Shown here one piece after another: positions 1-10,258 of a DNA stretch of 64,000 nucleotides. Both the position numbers and the translations under genes were made by a program. This DNA is from UBA9647 sp963739335 (GTDB lineage Bacteria; Bacteroidota; Ignavibacteria; UBA10030): NCBI GenBank assembly GCA_963739335.1, contig CAVUAC010000088.1:19288-83287 (forward strand). The letters are read 5' to 3'. The notes beneath the pieces are model-generated. The model was not told where the DNA came from, searched no databases, and saw nothing but the letters and a program-made list of their open reading frames with translations. Position 1 is the stretch's first letter; each line of letters opens with the position of its first letter.

Positions 1-1
1 T

Positions 2-658
2 TCCACGATCACCGCAAACAACATCGCGGGGATGCTGGATATTCAGGACAAAAGCGGGAAAGTGAGAGCAAAGGGTGTGGACGGAGTCAGGATCAGCGGG
101 GACTATTCCACGATCGAAGTCAGTGACGTCTCCGGCAAATCAGCAAAAGAGATCCAGATCGATGGACAATCCGGCCTGATCTCAGTCAGCGATGCGGTCG
201 GGAACGTCAAGATCGACAACCCCTACGGCAACGTTGAGTTGAGAAACATCCGGGGCAACGTCGATGTGGTATCAAAGAGCTCACGTATAACCGGTAGCAA
301 GATGACAGGCGACTGGCGTTCAGAGACAGAGTACTGTTCTCTCTCGATATCCGAGACGAGCGCCAGGCAGATCGTCATGACGAACACCGGCGGCAAAATC
401 GAACTTTCGGTTACAACGCCTCCCACATCGGTTGACATTAAGAATGAGTATGCCGACGTGAATGTCGACTTACCACCAGGATTCAGCGGGGAGGTCGATA
501 TCAACGTCACCTACGGCCACATAGAGACGAATCTGCCTCTTCCCAGAATCAAATCATTCGACGCTGGAGGCGGCTACGCTCTGGGCAAGATCGGGAATGG
601 CAGTGGAAAGCTTTCTGTCGAAACGAAGTCCGGCAATGTGAAGGTCATCCAGCGGTAG
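2..658 (+). CDS. DUF4097-type beta-helix-like protein, 5' end missing
   Basis: The reading frame is open from the left edge of the window, so the true start lies upstream. About 218 codons are visible. The sequence is a run of short alternating strands with GN, GK, SG and N-rich turns (for example VGNVKIDNPYGNVELRNIRG), repeating every 20 or so residues. This is the pattern of DUF4097/DUF2807 putative-adhesin proteins, which fold as a right-handed beta-helix. These proteins are usually periplasmic or surface exposed in Bacteroidota, and no enzymatic role is known. The stop TAG at 656-658 is clear. The next gene is convergent, 44 bases away. Family assignment is by pattern only. Confidence 0.7.
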   Translation, partial: STITANNIAGMLDIQDKSGKVRAKGVDGVRISGDYSTIEVSDVSGKSAKEIQIDGQSGLISVSDAVGNVKIDNPYGNVELRNIRGNVDVVSKSSRITGSKMTGDWRSETEYCSLSISETSARQIVMTNTGGKIELSVTTPPTSVDIKNEYADVNVDLPPGFSGEVDINVTYGHIETNLPLPRIKSFDAGGGYALGKIGNGSGKLSVETKSGNVKVIQR

Positions 659-702
659 TGATGAGCCACGCCCCTTGGGGGTGCGCTGTTCATCCACTCG
701 AG

Positions 703-1170
703 TCAAGGATGGAAGCGGAACGCCAGCGACAGCTGAACACCCATCCCGGTGACGGGCGTGAGCATAAGCGACGGCCCGACGTCGAGAGCTATGTCGAACG
801 GGTAGTCCCGCACAAAATAATCGACGCCGAACACTCCGCGAACACCGAGGGCAAACCTGTTGTGCGCGTAGTCCGGTCCCCAAAAGCCGGCATCACCGAT
901 GAAGAGACCGGCACCATAGTAGAACGGCGCGTATGATTTTCTGAACACATTCTCGTGCACGAGATAATCCGCACCGACCATCAGTCCCCCCTTGAACATA
1001 CCCCCAATCGCGAACTGGTACGCGATGCGCTGGTTCTCCCAGTATTTGACGCTCAACCCAGTCGGCGCTCCAAGCACGACACCAAGGCCAACCCTTCCCC
1101 TGCTCTCTGCTGAGATTGCTGGCGATAAGACCAACAGAACAGCCGCAATGAGAAGACTCATTGTCTTCAT
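703..1170 (-). CDS. Small outer-membrane beta-barrel-like protein
   Basis: 155 residues beginning with a clear signal peptide (MKTMSLLIAAVLLVLSPAISA), followed by amphipathic glycine-rich strands. The last residue is proline after an aromatic/hydrophobic strand (LSLAFRFHP), close to the terminal strand of small outer-membrane barrels. An internal ...GAPTGLSVKYW... segment resembles opacity/porin-like barrels of about 8 strands. I do not recognise a specific family. It lies downstream of uvrA on the same strand with a 36-base gap and may be co-transcribed with it. It could equally be an autonomous envelope gene. Function unknown. Confidence 0.65.
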   Translation of the reverse strand: MKTMSLLIAAVLLVLSPAISAESRGRVGLGVVLGAPTGLSVKYWENQRIAYQFAIGGMFKGGLMVGADYLVHENVFRKSYAPFYYGAGLFIGDAGFWGPDYAHNRFALGVRGVFGVDYFVRDYPFDIALDVGPSLMLTPVTGMGVQLSLAFRFHP

Positions 1171-1206
1171 ATGTTTCCTCCTCTCTTCTGGGGAATTGCG
1201 GGAGAA

Positions 1207-4069
1207 TCACAAATACTGTTTCAGGAATTTCCCCGTGTACGAAGAACAGACTTTTGCCACCTCCTCGGGAGTTCCAGTCGCCACGACGTGACCACCTCCT
1301 TCCCCCCCTTCAGGGCCAAGGTCGATCACGAAGTCCGCGCATTTGACGACGTGCATATTGTGCTCAATCACGACGAGCGAATGGCCCGCTTCTACAAGAG
1401 CACTGAAGCATTTGAGAAGCTTGGCAATGTCATCGAAATGCAGTCCGGTCGTAGGCTCGTCGAAAATGAACAGCGCACGCCCCTCCGATTGAGACGCTGA
1501 GAGATGGTTCGCCAACTTGATCCGTTGAGCTTCACCCCCTGAGAGCGTCGTGGCAGGCTGACCAAGCCGTACATATCCCAACCCAACATCGTCCAAAATT
1601 CTGAGTCGTTGGGCAACCCTTCTCCCATCAGGATGCGCGGAGAAGAAGCCGAGCGCTTCGGTGACCGTCATTTTCAGAATATCATCGACGTTCTTTCCGT
1701 GGTACCGAACCTCCAACACCTCTAGTTTGAACCGTTTGCCCTTGCACGCCTCGCAGGTGAGATACAAATCGGCAAGGAACTGCATCTCGATCTTCTGCAA
1801 TCCATCTCCCTCGCAGACATCACAACGCCCGCCTGGCACATTGAACGAGAAATGGCCCGGCATGAACCCGCGGATCCTCGCAGCCTGCGTGTGAGCCAGC
1901 AAATCCCTGATCAGATCGAACACCTTAATATAGGTCACTGGATTCGATCGAGGCGAACGACCAATGGGTGATTGATCAACGAGTTCAATACGCTCGATCT
2001 GTTCAGCTCCCTGAATGGCACCGAACCTCCCAACACTCCCTTCAAATCCGCCTTTCATCTTTTGAATCCCTGCGTACAGGGTTTCGTGCACAAGCGTGCT
2101 CTTTCCGGAGCCGCTGACTCCCGTGACGCAGACAAACATGCCCAGGGGAATACGAACGTCAATGTTCTTCAGGTTGTGCTCCGCAGCCCCCTTTATGAAA
2201 ATGGATTGCTCTATATCGCGTCGGCGTTTTCGGGGCGTCGGAATATTTAGCCTACCGTTGAGATATTGCGCGGTGAGCGACCGGGGATGCTCCAGCAGCG
2301 CCTGAACGCTTCCGCAGTAAACCACCTCTCCGCCGTTCTCACCTGCACGAGGTCCCATGTCAACGACAACATCGGCAGAGCGGATCATTTCTTCATCGTG
2401 CTCCACGACGAGCACGCTATTGCCTACATCGCGCAGAGACTTCAGGATAGTGATGAGTTTCTGATTGTCCCTTGGATGCAGGCCGATGCTCGGCTCATCC
2501 AGAACATACAGAGATCCAACCAATGAAGAACCGAGAGACGTCGCCAGATTGATGCGCTGGGACTCACCTCCGGAAAGCGTCATCGTCAACCGGTCGAGAG
2601 AGAGATATCCAATGCCCACATCATAGAGAAACTTCAGGCGCTTGCGGATCTCCTCAAGGACCCTCCTGGCGACCTCCAGCTCGAACTTCGTCAGTTTGAT
2701 GTGCTGGAAGAACTCGTTCGCCTCCTCGATGGTCATCCGAACCACATCGTGGATGCTCTTTCCGGCAACCCGTATGTTCGAGCGCGTCGCCTCGGAGCCT
2801 CGCACCGTGACACTCGTCGCAGGTCGTGTATCCCCGATAGCGACTCAGGAATACGCGATAATGGATCTTGTACGATTTGCGCTCGATGAACTTGAAGAAT
2901 TTGTGGATTCCGTCAAATCCATTGTAGCCGTTGAGAATGACATCGAGCTGCTTCGACGTCAGTTGTTTGAAAGGGACATCGACCGGGACACCGGCTTCGC
3001 CTGCAATGCCAAGCAGATCGCGCAGGTTCACGCGCCACTTCGGGGAATTCCATGGATGGATCGCCCCCTGCCGGATTGTCTTATTGGGATCAGGGACGAC
3101 GAGATCCATATCGATTCCCATGGATCGCCCAAAACCCTGGCACTTCGGGCACGCACCGACGGGATTGTTGAACGAGAACATCCTGGGATCGGGATCCTCG
3201 TAGCGAATTCCATCGTTGCGGCATTCATAATGCTGAGCAAATCGGAGAATTTGTCTTGAGTCGAGCAGGAACACGTGGGCATAGCCGTCGCCTTCCAGAA
3301 ACGCAGTTTCAATCGAGTCTGCGAGGCGCTTCTCGCTTTCCTTGTCGTTTTTCCGGAGGACAAGGCGATCGACGAGGACTGCGATTCCTTTTTTGGACTC
3401 GGCCTTGAACTCTTTTTCATTCAGATCGACGATCGCGCCCTCTACAGCAATGCGGAAGAACCCGCGCTTCTTGAGCGCGTCGAGCTCTTCCTTCAGCGTG
3501 TGCCCGGGGTGATCGTGAAGAGGAAACGTAACATGGATCTTTGTGCCATCAGGCTCCAGCTGGAGGCCGTCCACCGCAGAAGAAACCGTGTCCCGCTTCA
3601 CCAGCTCTCCGCACACCCGGCAATATGTCTGACCGATGCGCCCGAACAGCAACCGAAGGTAATCATAGATTTCCGTCGTGGTAGCGACTGTCGAGCGAGG
3701 ATTGCGTGTCGCGGTTTTCTGCTCGATCGCGATGGAAGGACTGATGCCCTGGATGAAATCGACATCCGGCTTGTCCATTCGTTCCAGGAACTGACGGGCA
3801 TAGGACGACAGGCTTTCGACGTACCTGCGCTGTCCTTCCGCATAGATGGTATCGAATGCCAGGCTCGACTTGCCGGAGCCGCTCACACCCGTCATGACAA
3901 CGAGCTTGTTCCGTGGGAGCTCGATGTTGACATTCTTGAGGTTATGGACCCTCGCGCCGCGGACAACGATCGTCGTCAGCTTTCTCACGGGCTCGCCACC
4001 GTCCGGCCCGGCGACTTCACGACCAGCGGGAACTCCTAGATCCGGTATGCTCTTCCTCTTACGTTTCAC
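1207..4069 (-). CDS. uvrA: Excinuclease ABC subunit A, with one frame break
   Basis: Damage-recognition ATPase of nucleotide excision repair; it works as a dimer with UvrB in the cytoplasm. The N-terminal part has Walker A GVSGSGKSS at about residues 61-69, followed by the UvrA-typical AFDTIYAEGQRRYVESLSS and a CRVCGE metal-ligand pair. The C-terminal part has the first ABC signature LSGGESQRINLATSLG, a second Walker A (GVSGSGKSTLVHET), the zinc finger CDVCEGDG...CEACKGKRF and the second signature LSGGEAQRIKLANHLS, ending with a complete C-terminus. Joined length is about 953 residues, normal for UvrA. The two parts are in different frames. The switch falls just after CDECHGARLRGDAL, near 2779, and removing one base restores family spacing (DAL then NIRVAGKSI). 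The start is GTG at 4069 and gives an unusual charged 30-residue leader, so a later start is possible. Confidence 0.93.
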
Positions 4070-4298
4070 TTTTCACGTCTTGCGATGGTGCACTCTGATG
4101 GGTTTAGTAACGTACTCCTCCAGAACGGTAAAATCAATTCTAAAATTCCACGTGAGCCTCCAGTCCATGAACGCTCAGTAGTCTTTTGATGTGCAATAAA
4201 GGCGAAGGATACTCCTCCGGTGACGTGTCGCCACGTCACCATCTTGCCTTTCTTGGTTGTGATGTCTACATTGATTCAAACCTGACCGAGTCTGCCGT

Positions 4299-5162
4299 AT
4301 GCGATATACAATCCTCTCTGTTCTCCTTTGTGTACTGACGCTGTGCATCGCCGCTCACGCGCAGCAAGACTCGACGCAGGCAGCGACTGTCTACAAGCTC
4401 ACGCTCAAAGACGGATCCGAGATCATCGGGACGATTCAGAGAGAGGATTCCATACTGGTCGAGTTTCGGTCAATCTCCAAGGTTTCGATGCGCGTGTTGC
4501 GAGAGCAAATTAGATCACTCGTGCGTCTCCCGGGCAATGTCCTTGGCGGCGAGTTTCTGAGATCAGATCCCAACTACACTCGTCTCTTCTTTGCCCCAAC
4601 GGGCCGCGCACTGAAGAACGGCCAGGGCTATTTCTCAACATATGAGATATTCTTTCCCTTTGTGGCAGTCGGTATTGGAGACATCGTCACGCTCGCGGGC
4701 GGAATGTCACTTATCCCGGCAGCAGACAATCAGATCTTCTACCTTGCACCGAAGATCACCCCCATTCACTTCAAGGATCTCGACATCTCTGCCGGCGTGT
4801 TGTATATCAACGTAACGAGCGCCGACTTTTCCGGCCTGGGAATTCTCTATGGCGTGGGCACGTACGGCTCGAGCAACGGGGCTCTGACGGTGGGACTCGG
4901 CTGGGGCTTCTCCCAGGGAGAGCTCGCAAACAAGCCCATACTTCTCCTCGGAGGCGAACTCAGGGTCTCGAACAGCGTCAAGTTCATCACGGAGAATTGG
5001 ATCCCGCTGGGTACGGATCTGATAATCTATTCCTTTGGCGTCCGTTTCTTCGGCGATAATCTGGCAGCCGATCTGGGCTTCATCCGCCCATCAAGATTCG
5101 GATCAAGCGGGTTTCCATTCGTGCCGTGGATTGGATTCGCGTACAATTTCGGTGCCAGGTAA
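4299..5162 (+). CDS. Exported protein of unknown function, barrel-like C-terminus
   Basis: 287 residues with a signal peptide (MRYTILSVLLCVLTLCIAAHAQ). Residues about 30-75 (YKLTLKDGSEIIGTIQRED...) look like a small SH3/Sm-like beta domain of the kind found in several Bacteroidota envelope proteins. The remainder is glycine- and aromatic-rich alternating strands ending in WIGFAYNFGAR, consistent with an outer-membrane barrel. I do not recognise a named family. It is divergent from uvrA across a 229-base gap that must carry both promoters. The glycosylase gene begins 44 bases after its stop, so the two may form a transcription unit. Confidence 0.65.
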   Translation: MRYTILSVLLCVLTLCIAAHAQQDSTQAATVYKLTLKDGSEIIGTIQREDSILVEFRSISKVSMRVLREQIRSLVRLPGNVLGGEFLRSDPNYTRLFFAPTGRALKNGQGYFSTYEIFFPFVAVGIGDIVTLAGGMSLIPAADNQIFYLAPKITPIHFKDLDISAGVLYINVTSADFSGLGILYGVGTYGSSNGALTVGLGWGFSQGELANKPILLLGGELRVSNSVKFITENWIPLGTDLIIYSFGVRFFGDNLAADLGFIRPSRFGSSGFPFVPWIGFAYNFGAR

Positions 5163-5206
5163 CTCATCGTGCTCGCCGCAATTATCTCACGCTCGTCGTT
5201 CCCATT

Positions 5207-6118
5207 ATGCCTGAACTCCCCGACCTGACGATCTATCTCGAGAGCATTCAGGCCAGGATCGGCGGCCACCGGCTCGAGAACATCCGCCTGGGCAATCCCT
5301 TCATTCTTCGAACTGTTAATCCTCCTTTGAGTGCCGCGGCGGGAAAGAGTGTGCTTGGCATTGCGCGGATCGGGAAACGCATGGTCATTGAGCTTGAAGG
5401 AGATTTGTTTATCGTCATCCATTTGATGATCGCTGGACGGTTCCACTGGAAGAAGCCCAAAACCAAGTTGCCAGGGAAGGTGGCACACGCAGCGTTCGAT
5501 TTCACCCATGGGACCCTGCTGTTGACCGAGGCGAGCACCAAAAAGCGCGCGTCCATGCACATCGTGCGAGGCAGACAGTCGCTCGCACAGTTCGATCGCG
5601 GGGGGCTGGAGGTCCTGGATTCCACGGGAGATTCGTTCAGAGCGGCGCTGTTGCGCGAAAACCGAACTCTCAAACGTGCCCTCACCGATCCGCGACTCTT
5701 TAGCGCCATTGGCAACGCATACTCCGACGAGATCCTCCACTGCGCCCACCTCTCGCCACTGAAGCTCACACGTCAATTGACGAGCTCAGAGATTACGCGT
5801 CTGCATCAGGCAACGCTGACAACGATGGGAGAATGGATCGAGCGGCTTCGGGATGAAGTGGGACAAGGGTTCCCGGAGAAGGTCACCGCTTTTCATGCGG
5901 AAATGGCCGTGCACGGACAATTTGGGAAGCCGTGCCATGTCTGTCGCGCGAAGGTTCAGCGGATTGTCTATGCAGAGAATGAGTGCAATTACTGCCCTCG
6001 CTGCCAGACCGGCGGTAAGATGCTCTCCGATCGCTCTCTTGCCCGGTTGCTCAAGGATGACTGGCCAAAGACGATCGAAGAGCTCGAGCTCAATGAGGTT
6101 AGGATTTCATCCTCCTGA
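5207..6118 (+). CDS. Fpg/Nei family DNA glycosylase-AP lyase
   Basis: Removes oxidised bases from DNA and cleaves the resulting abasic site (base excision repair). The start at ATG 5207 is fixed by the family hallmark: the mature protein must begin with Pro, giving PELPDL with catalytic Pro2 and Glu3. The frame is open further upstream but not used. The zinc finger near the C-terminus is complete (CHVC...CNYCPRC), followed by a conserved QTGGKM loop. At 303 residues it is somewhat longer than typical Fpg (about 270). The LPDLTIYLE start fits the less studied Nei-like branch rather than classical MutM (LPEVE), so I give no gene symbol. Downstream of an envelope gene; the following gene is convergent 36 bases away. 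Confidence 0.9.
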   Translation: MPELPDLTIYLESIQARIGGHRLENIRLGNPFILRTVNPPLSAAAGKSVLGIARIGKRMVIELEGDLFIVIHLMIAGRFHWKKPKTKLPGKVAHAAFDFTHGTLLLTEASTKKRASMHIVRGRQSLAQFDRGGLEVLDSTGDSFRAALLRENRTLKRALTDPRLFSAIGNAYSDEILHCAHLSPLKLTRQLTSSEITRLHQATLTTMGEWIERLRDEVGQGFPEKVTAFHAEMAVHGQFGKPCHVCRAKVQRIVYAENECNYCPRCQTGGKMLSDRSLARLLKDDWPKTIEELELNEVRISSS

Positions 6119-6153
6119 GCTCGCACTGCTTAGCACACGCTGAAGGTTTGCTT

Positions 6154-7092
6154 TCAGAAACGTATCATGATTTTCGCGGTTGGTACAAATTCGACGAAGT
6201 CCGCAGAGCGAACGGTGGGTTGGAGATGAGCCTCGATTTTCAGATTGTTGTTGAACTGCGCAGCGCTCCACGCCGCATCGAGTGCCGAGAGAAGATGGTT
6301 AGCCACCAGCAGAATCGCCCCTGTCGTCGCGACGTTATAGAAGTCATTCGCTTTCCCACGCATCTTTGAGTAATCCAGGAACCGCTGCGAAACATCGCTA
6401 TTGACAATCCTCTGCGGCGTCATCACACCGGCGTCATCCCACCCTGCAGCAAACTGCGGGTACTTGCCGATGAGTTCGTAGTACTGCTGTTCCGGTCGAT
6501 GCGGCAGTTGATGAGTGAAACCATTGCCGGCGACCTGTGCAATCAGATTCTCAACCGCGTTCAACTTGGTCCAATCGACCTGTTGCCACGGAGGGAGGTT
6601 CCCCGTCCCTGGAATGAGGTAGTCCGTGAAGCTTGCCACAGGGTTTAGCTTTGGCGCGTTGTCCTGGATCCACGTCGCATAGCGCACGACCGACCAGTGC
6701 TGGTCGGCAAAATCCTGGAACAGGTTTGTCTGATTGTTCCCCTTTTTGGTGTACGAGGCGTAGAAGACCCACAGAGCAGCTTCAGCGATCACGAAACCGC
6801 CTGCCCGCCAGTAGCTCTTGGTATAGTACTCACCAGCTCCGGGAATTGCGAGCGATAGCGCACCTGCCAACAGCGCGGATTTCTTGTTCAGCTCGTAGTC
6901 GCTCATCCGGGAGGGGACGGAATCCCTCAACGCCACCGAGCCGAGGTTCGACAGCAAGTCGAGTCGGGCATTTCCCGTCATCAAAACATGATCCGATGCG
7001 CTTCGATCCTTCGGCCCTTCCGGCTGACCGACGGCAGCATGTGCGACGAGGAGAATTCCCCCCAGCACGATCAAGGCTCGGCGACTTTCCAT
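6154..7092 (-). CDS. DUF5683-like exported/membrane protein
   Basis: 312 residues with a signal peptide (about 22 residues, ending AVG). Residues about 70-105 (KKSALLAGALSLAIPGAGEYYTKSYWRAGG...) match the pattern of DUF5683-type proteins, in which a hydrophobic small-residue segment with a PG(A/L)G(E/Q)(Y/I)Y turn precedes a lysine and a second membrane segment. The remainder is soluble, rich in aromatic residues. Role unknown. It is the last gene of the minus-strand run that begins with porU, separated from the preceding gene by only 4 bases, which suggests co-transcription. Family assignment is by eye. Confidence 0.65.
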   Translation of the reverse strand: MESRRALIVLGGILLVAHAAVGQPEGPKDRSASDHVLMTGNARLDLLSNLGSVALRDSVPSRMSDYELNKKSALLAGALSLAIPGAGEYYTKSYWRAGGFVIAEAALWVFYASYTKKGNNQTNLFQDFADQHWSVVRYATWIQDNAPKLNPVASFTDYLIPGTGNLPPWQQVDWTKLNAVENLIAQVAGNGFTHQLPHRPEQQYYELIGKYPQFAAGWDDAGVMTPQRIVNSDVSQRFLDYSKMRGKANDFYNVATTGAILLVANHLLSALDAAWSAAQFNNNLKIEAHLQPTVRSADFVEFVPTAKIMIRF

Positions 7093-7096
7093 CCCT

Positions 7097-10000
7097 CTAC
7101 CTCGCTCTGTATGTGAGATGTTGAAACGTTTGGCTTATCGGGTTGAGCTCAAAATCGAAAAGGACACCCAGATAGAATCTCCATTCTTTTCCGTACATCA
7201 CATCCTGAGACCTGAACGTTCGAGTGAATCGGTCGAACCCGTATGCGCCCGAGAAGAAAATTCGCGTCGGGTATTGATAGAACGAGAACGCCTCGAGGCG
7301 CAGTTCGAATCCTGCATCCCGCTTCCAATCGCTGACGGACGGCGCGGGTCCAGTCCACGAATCCCCCATATCCGCAAACACCGATCCGTACAGCTTTGTG
7401 AAGTAGAACTGCAGGAATCGGAAATTGAGCGTCGTCCAAAGAGGAAAACGATAGGTCGCTCCAACGACGCCAATGTCGTTTCCCCCGAGGCCGTAGAATT
7501 GATATCCACGCATACCGGTGAACCCGCCGGCATAGGAGTCGAAGAAATCATCGACGCGCTTGCCGAGCGTGCTCGCCCCGTGCACGGAGAACGTCAAAGT
7601 GTGCTTCGGCATTGGAAGCGCCAGATGCTCGTTCCACGAGACCTCAACGCGATGGAAGCTGGGACGAAGGTAGATTGGCACCCGCATTCCATTCTTGTAC
7701 TCCGCTGAGTCAGTGGGGTTGTACTTGTCAAATTCATAGTTGTATCTCAGGGTAATCGTCCTTCCCACTGGACTAATGTCACGATCAACCGAAGGAACGA
7801 TACCATTATACGTCACCTGTGCCGAGAGCATGTTGCCAATGAGATAGAGGTAACCGGAAGCAGGAACGACATATCCATGCAGAGAATCCGTATTCACAAC
7901 GAAACTACCAAGATCCGCGTTGTACCGACTCAAAGAGTAACCAATCTTGAGCTGAGTGTAGTCATTCAGAATGTTCTGGCGAAGACTGGCATCAAACTCA
8001 AAAAGACTATAGGTAACCTCCGTCGCATACTGGCGCTCACGATCGGTAACCAAGGAGAACGACACGTCAGTCTTGCGCGAGATATTGTAGAGTTCAAGCG
8101 AAAGTGTGGGTGAAAGACCAAACTGATAGAAAATGGGAATCGGACCGCGGTATTCGAAAATCCCAAAAATGTCTCTCTCCAGTTGCCGGTTGATCACGGC
8201 CCCACCGAACAGAGAGAATCTGTCCAGCACTTCGTTCGACGAAAAGTAGAATCCCGGACGAACAATGTCAATGCCCTTGTTCCGTGGATTGTAGTTGTCG
8301 ACACGCACGACAGGGACGAGCGACAGACTCGTATATGTGTTCCGGTACGGCTTCGGGTCCGATAGATTTTGGCCACTGGCCGGTGTGTTCAAAGATGCGG
8401 CGGTCGTTGCTTCCGTCGCAGGAGTCGTCACGGATACAATGCTGCCGTTGACGCGGTCAAGTTTCTTCGTAATCCATTCGGGCGTCTCCAATTTCTCCAT
8501 GAGGGCCAAGGCTTTCGGCCCCTTCAAGTAGGCGATCTTGTATCCCGTCGAGGCGTACAACACGAACGCGAGATCTCCTTGCTCACTCACAGCCGGAAGA
8601 AAAGCGCCGCCAAGCACATTGGTGAGTTGATCCTTCGTCCCGGTCTGGAGATTCAAAGTGAAAATGTTGAAGATGCCCCCTTCAGCCGCTGTATAAATCA
8701 GAGAACCTCCGTCGGGTGAGAACACGGGATTCCTTGCATCGACCCCCCGGACGACCACCTTGAAATCAGTGCCGTCCTCATTGACAATTGCTACAGACTG
8801 TTTGTCGTCCGCTGAGTAGCCGAAGGCGATCCGCTTGCCGTCGGGAGACCATTGAGGCGTATAGACCTGCTCGCCATTCGTGAATTTCGTCACCTGACGG
8901 ACGTTCTTGCCATCTGCGTCACAGATACCGATGTTGACGGTGCCGTCACTTCCATAAGCAAAGACGAGCTTCGTCCCGTCAGACGAGAGCTTGGGATTCC
9001 ATCCGCGCAGCCCGTGCGTGAGCCGCTCTTCTCTTTCGTTCGCCACATCGTATCGATACAGGTCGTAGAGCTTTGCCCAGAATCCATTTTTGCGGCTGAT
9101 TTTCGAGTAGTAAAGATATTTCCCGTCCGGCGAGAACGAGAGGGTCGATCGCACGCGCACATCGAGCTTTGATGCAGTCTTTGTTTGAAGATCATAGAGG
9201 TACACGGAGCTCTGGCCGAAATAGTCCTGGCCTTTGTTCGACACGTACGCGATTTTCTTGCCATCCGGTGAAAACGTCGGATAGAAATTGCCGAATCCCT
9301 CCTTCTCGATAAGTTCTCCCTCAGTCCTTTGTGCGGCGATTGCGGCCCCTACTCTTTGATACTGTTCTTTCTTCGCCTCCTTCCACTGCTGGTACAATGC
9401 TTCTCCCGAGATGCCCAGGATAGCCGAAATTGCACCATCGATTGTCACGCGCGGCACGTTGCTGAGTGCTCGCGAAATCTCTTTTAGCTTCTCTGCCCCG
9501 TACTTCTCCGCGATATAGGATACGATGGAGAATCCGGCATTGTAGGAGGACTCATTCCCGAGGCTTGTTTTCCCGAAGACCGCCATCTCCTCCCAGGAGA
9601 GCGGATTTCCTTCGAGCATGTACATCCGCAAGATCATGTCCCGATGAGAATCCCAGTAGTCGTAGGTGAACGTCGGATGATTGTATTGCGCGACGCCTTC
9701 CGCGAACCAAGTTGGCACGACAAACGCCGAGAGAGGATACGAGACGATGACATTGGGATAACCGTAGAGCACGTCAGTCCGGCGCTCAGCTTCGTACCCC
9801 AACCACTGGAGATACACAGCTGGGAATGTCCGGCCTAATTTCATCGCGGTCTGAATCTGCACGATATGCGTGAATTCATGAGACACGACGTCCTTCAGCC
9901 AGGGATGCGTTCCGCGGAGCTCGAAGTCAAGCGCGGGAGCCCAGAGCTCGATTTTGTTATCATAGAAATATGCGGCCCCGTTCGAGTAGTCATCGTGGTC

Positions 10001-10249
10001 GCGGATCACCAAGCTCACCTTTCCATCAGGCTCGTGCTGATACAATTGGGTGATGGGACCATAGATTTCCTCAGCAATTGTGGCAATCTCACGCGCAGTA
10101 CGGCTCTCTCCAGTATGGAAATGGACCAGGAAATGAGGTGTCTCAATCGTTTGCCATGAGAGGTCCGGACGCGGGAAATCGTCATCCTGCCCAAGGAGAA
10201 GACCAGTGCCAAGAACAGCGAGGAATATGACCCGAGAAAGGATTCTCAC
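7097..10249 (-). CDS. Secreted metallopeptidase / TolB-like propeller / outer-membrane barrel fusion
   Basis: 1050 residues in three parts. After a signal peptide (about 20 residues) comes a gluzincin-type peptidase domain: zinc motif HEFTH at residues 124-128 and the third ligand in WFAEG (Glu184), as in peptidase_MA-like families. Residues about 310-590 hold several PD40/TolB propeller blades, each with a FSPDGKKIAY-type motif. From about 650 to the end are amphipathic strands, including the MRGYQFYGLGGND loop and YRFPL strand seen in BamA/Omp85-type (surface antigen D15) barrels, ending in a typical terminal strand. The inferred arrangement is a barrel-anchored enzyme. Substrate unknown. 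It sits 9 bases after a lipoprotein gene and 4 bases before a DUF5683-like gene, inside the porU-porV run. Confidence 0.82.
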   Translation of the reverse strand: MRILSRVIFLAVLGTGLLLGQDDDFPRPDLSWQTIETPHFLVHFHTGESRTAREIATIAEEIYGPITQLYQHEPDGKVSLVIRDHDDYSNGAAYFYDNKIELWAPALDFELRGTHPWLKDVVSHEFTHIVQIQTAMKLGRTFPAVYLQWLGYEAERRTDVLYGYPNVIVSYPLSAFVVPTWFAEGVAQYNHPTFTYDYWDSHRDMILRMYMLEGNPLSWEEMAVFGKTSLGNESSYNAGFSIVSYIAEKYGAEKLKEISRALSNVPRVTIDGAISAILGISGEALYQQWKEAKKEQYQRVGAAIAAQRTEGELIEKEGFGNFYPTFSPDGKKIAYVSNKGQDYFGQSSVYLYDLQTKTASKLDVRVRSTLSFSPDGKYLYYSKISRKNGFWAKLYDLYRYDVANEREERLTHGLRGWNPKLSSDGTKLVFAYGSDGTVNIGICDADGKNVRQVTKFTNGEQVYTPQWSPDGKRIAFGYSADDKQSVAIVNEDGTDFKVVVRGVDARNPVFSPDGGSLIYTAAEGGIFNIFTLNLQTGTKDQLTNVLGGAFLPAVSEQGDLAFVLYASTGYKIAYLKGPKALALMEKLETPEWITKKLDRVNGSIVSVTTPATEATTAASLNTPASGQNLSDPKPYRNTYTSLSLVPVVRVDNYNPRNKGIDIVRPGFYFSSNEVLDRFSLFGGAVINRQLERDIFGIFEYRGPIPIFYQFGLSPTLSLELYNISRKTDVSFSLVTDRERQYATEVTYSLFEFDASLRQNILNDYTQLKIGYSLSRYNADLGSFVVNTDSLHGYVVPASGYLYLIGNMLSAQVTYNGIVPSVDRDISPVGRTITLRYNYEFDKYNPTDSAEYKNGMRVPIYLRPSFHRVEVSWNEHLALPMPKHTLTFSVHGASTLGKRVDDFFDSYAGGFTGMRGYQFYGLGGNDIGVVGATYRFPLWTTLNFRFLQFYFTKLYGSVFADMGDSWTGPAPSVSDWKRDAGFELRLEAFSFYQYPTRIFFSGAYGFDRFTRTFRSQDVMYGKEWRFYLGVLFDFELNPISQTFQHLTYRAR

Positions 10250-10258
10250 CGTCGACCT

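Noticed and set aside
658..936. A 92-codon plus-strand frame after the DUF4097 gene
   Set aside because: Antisense to the outer-membrane barrel gene at 703-1170, which has a clear signal peptide.
3275..4039. A 254-codon plus-strand frame inside uvrA
   Set aside because: Antisense to uvrA, no family features; a typical shadow of a GC-rich conserved gene.
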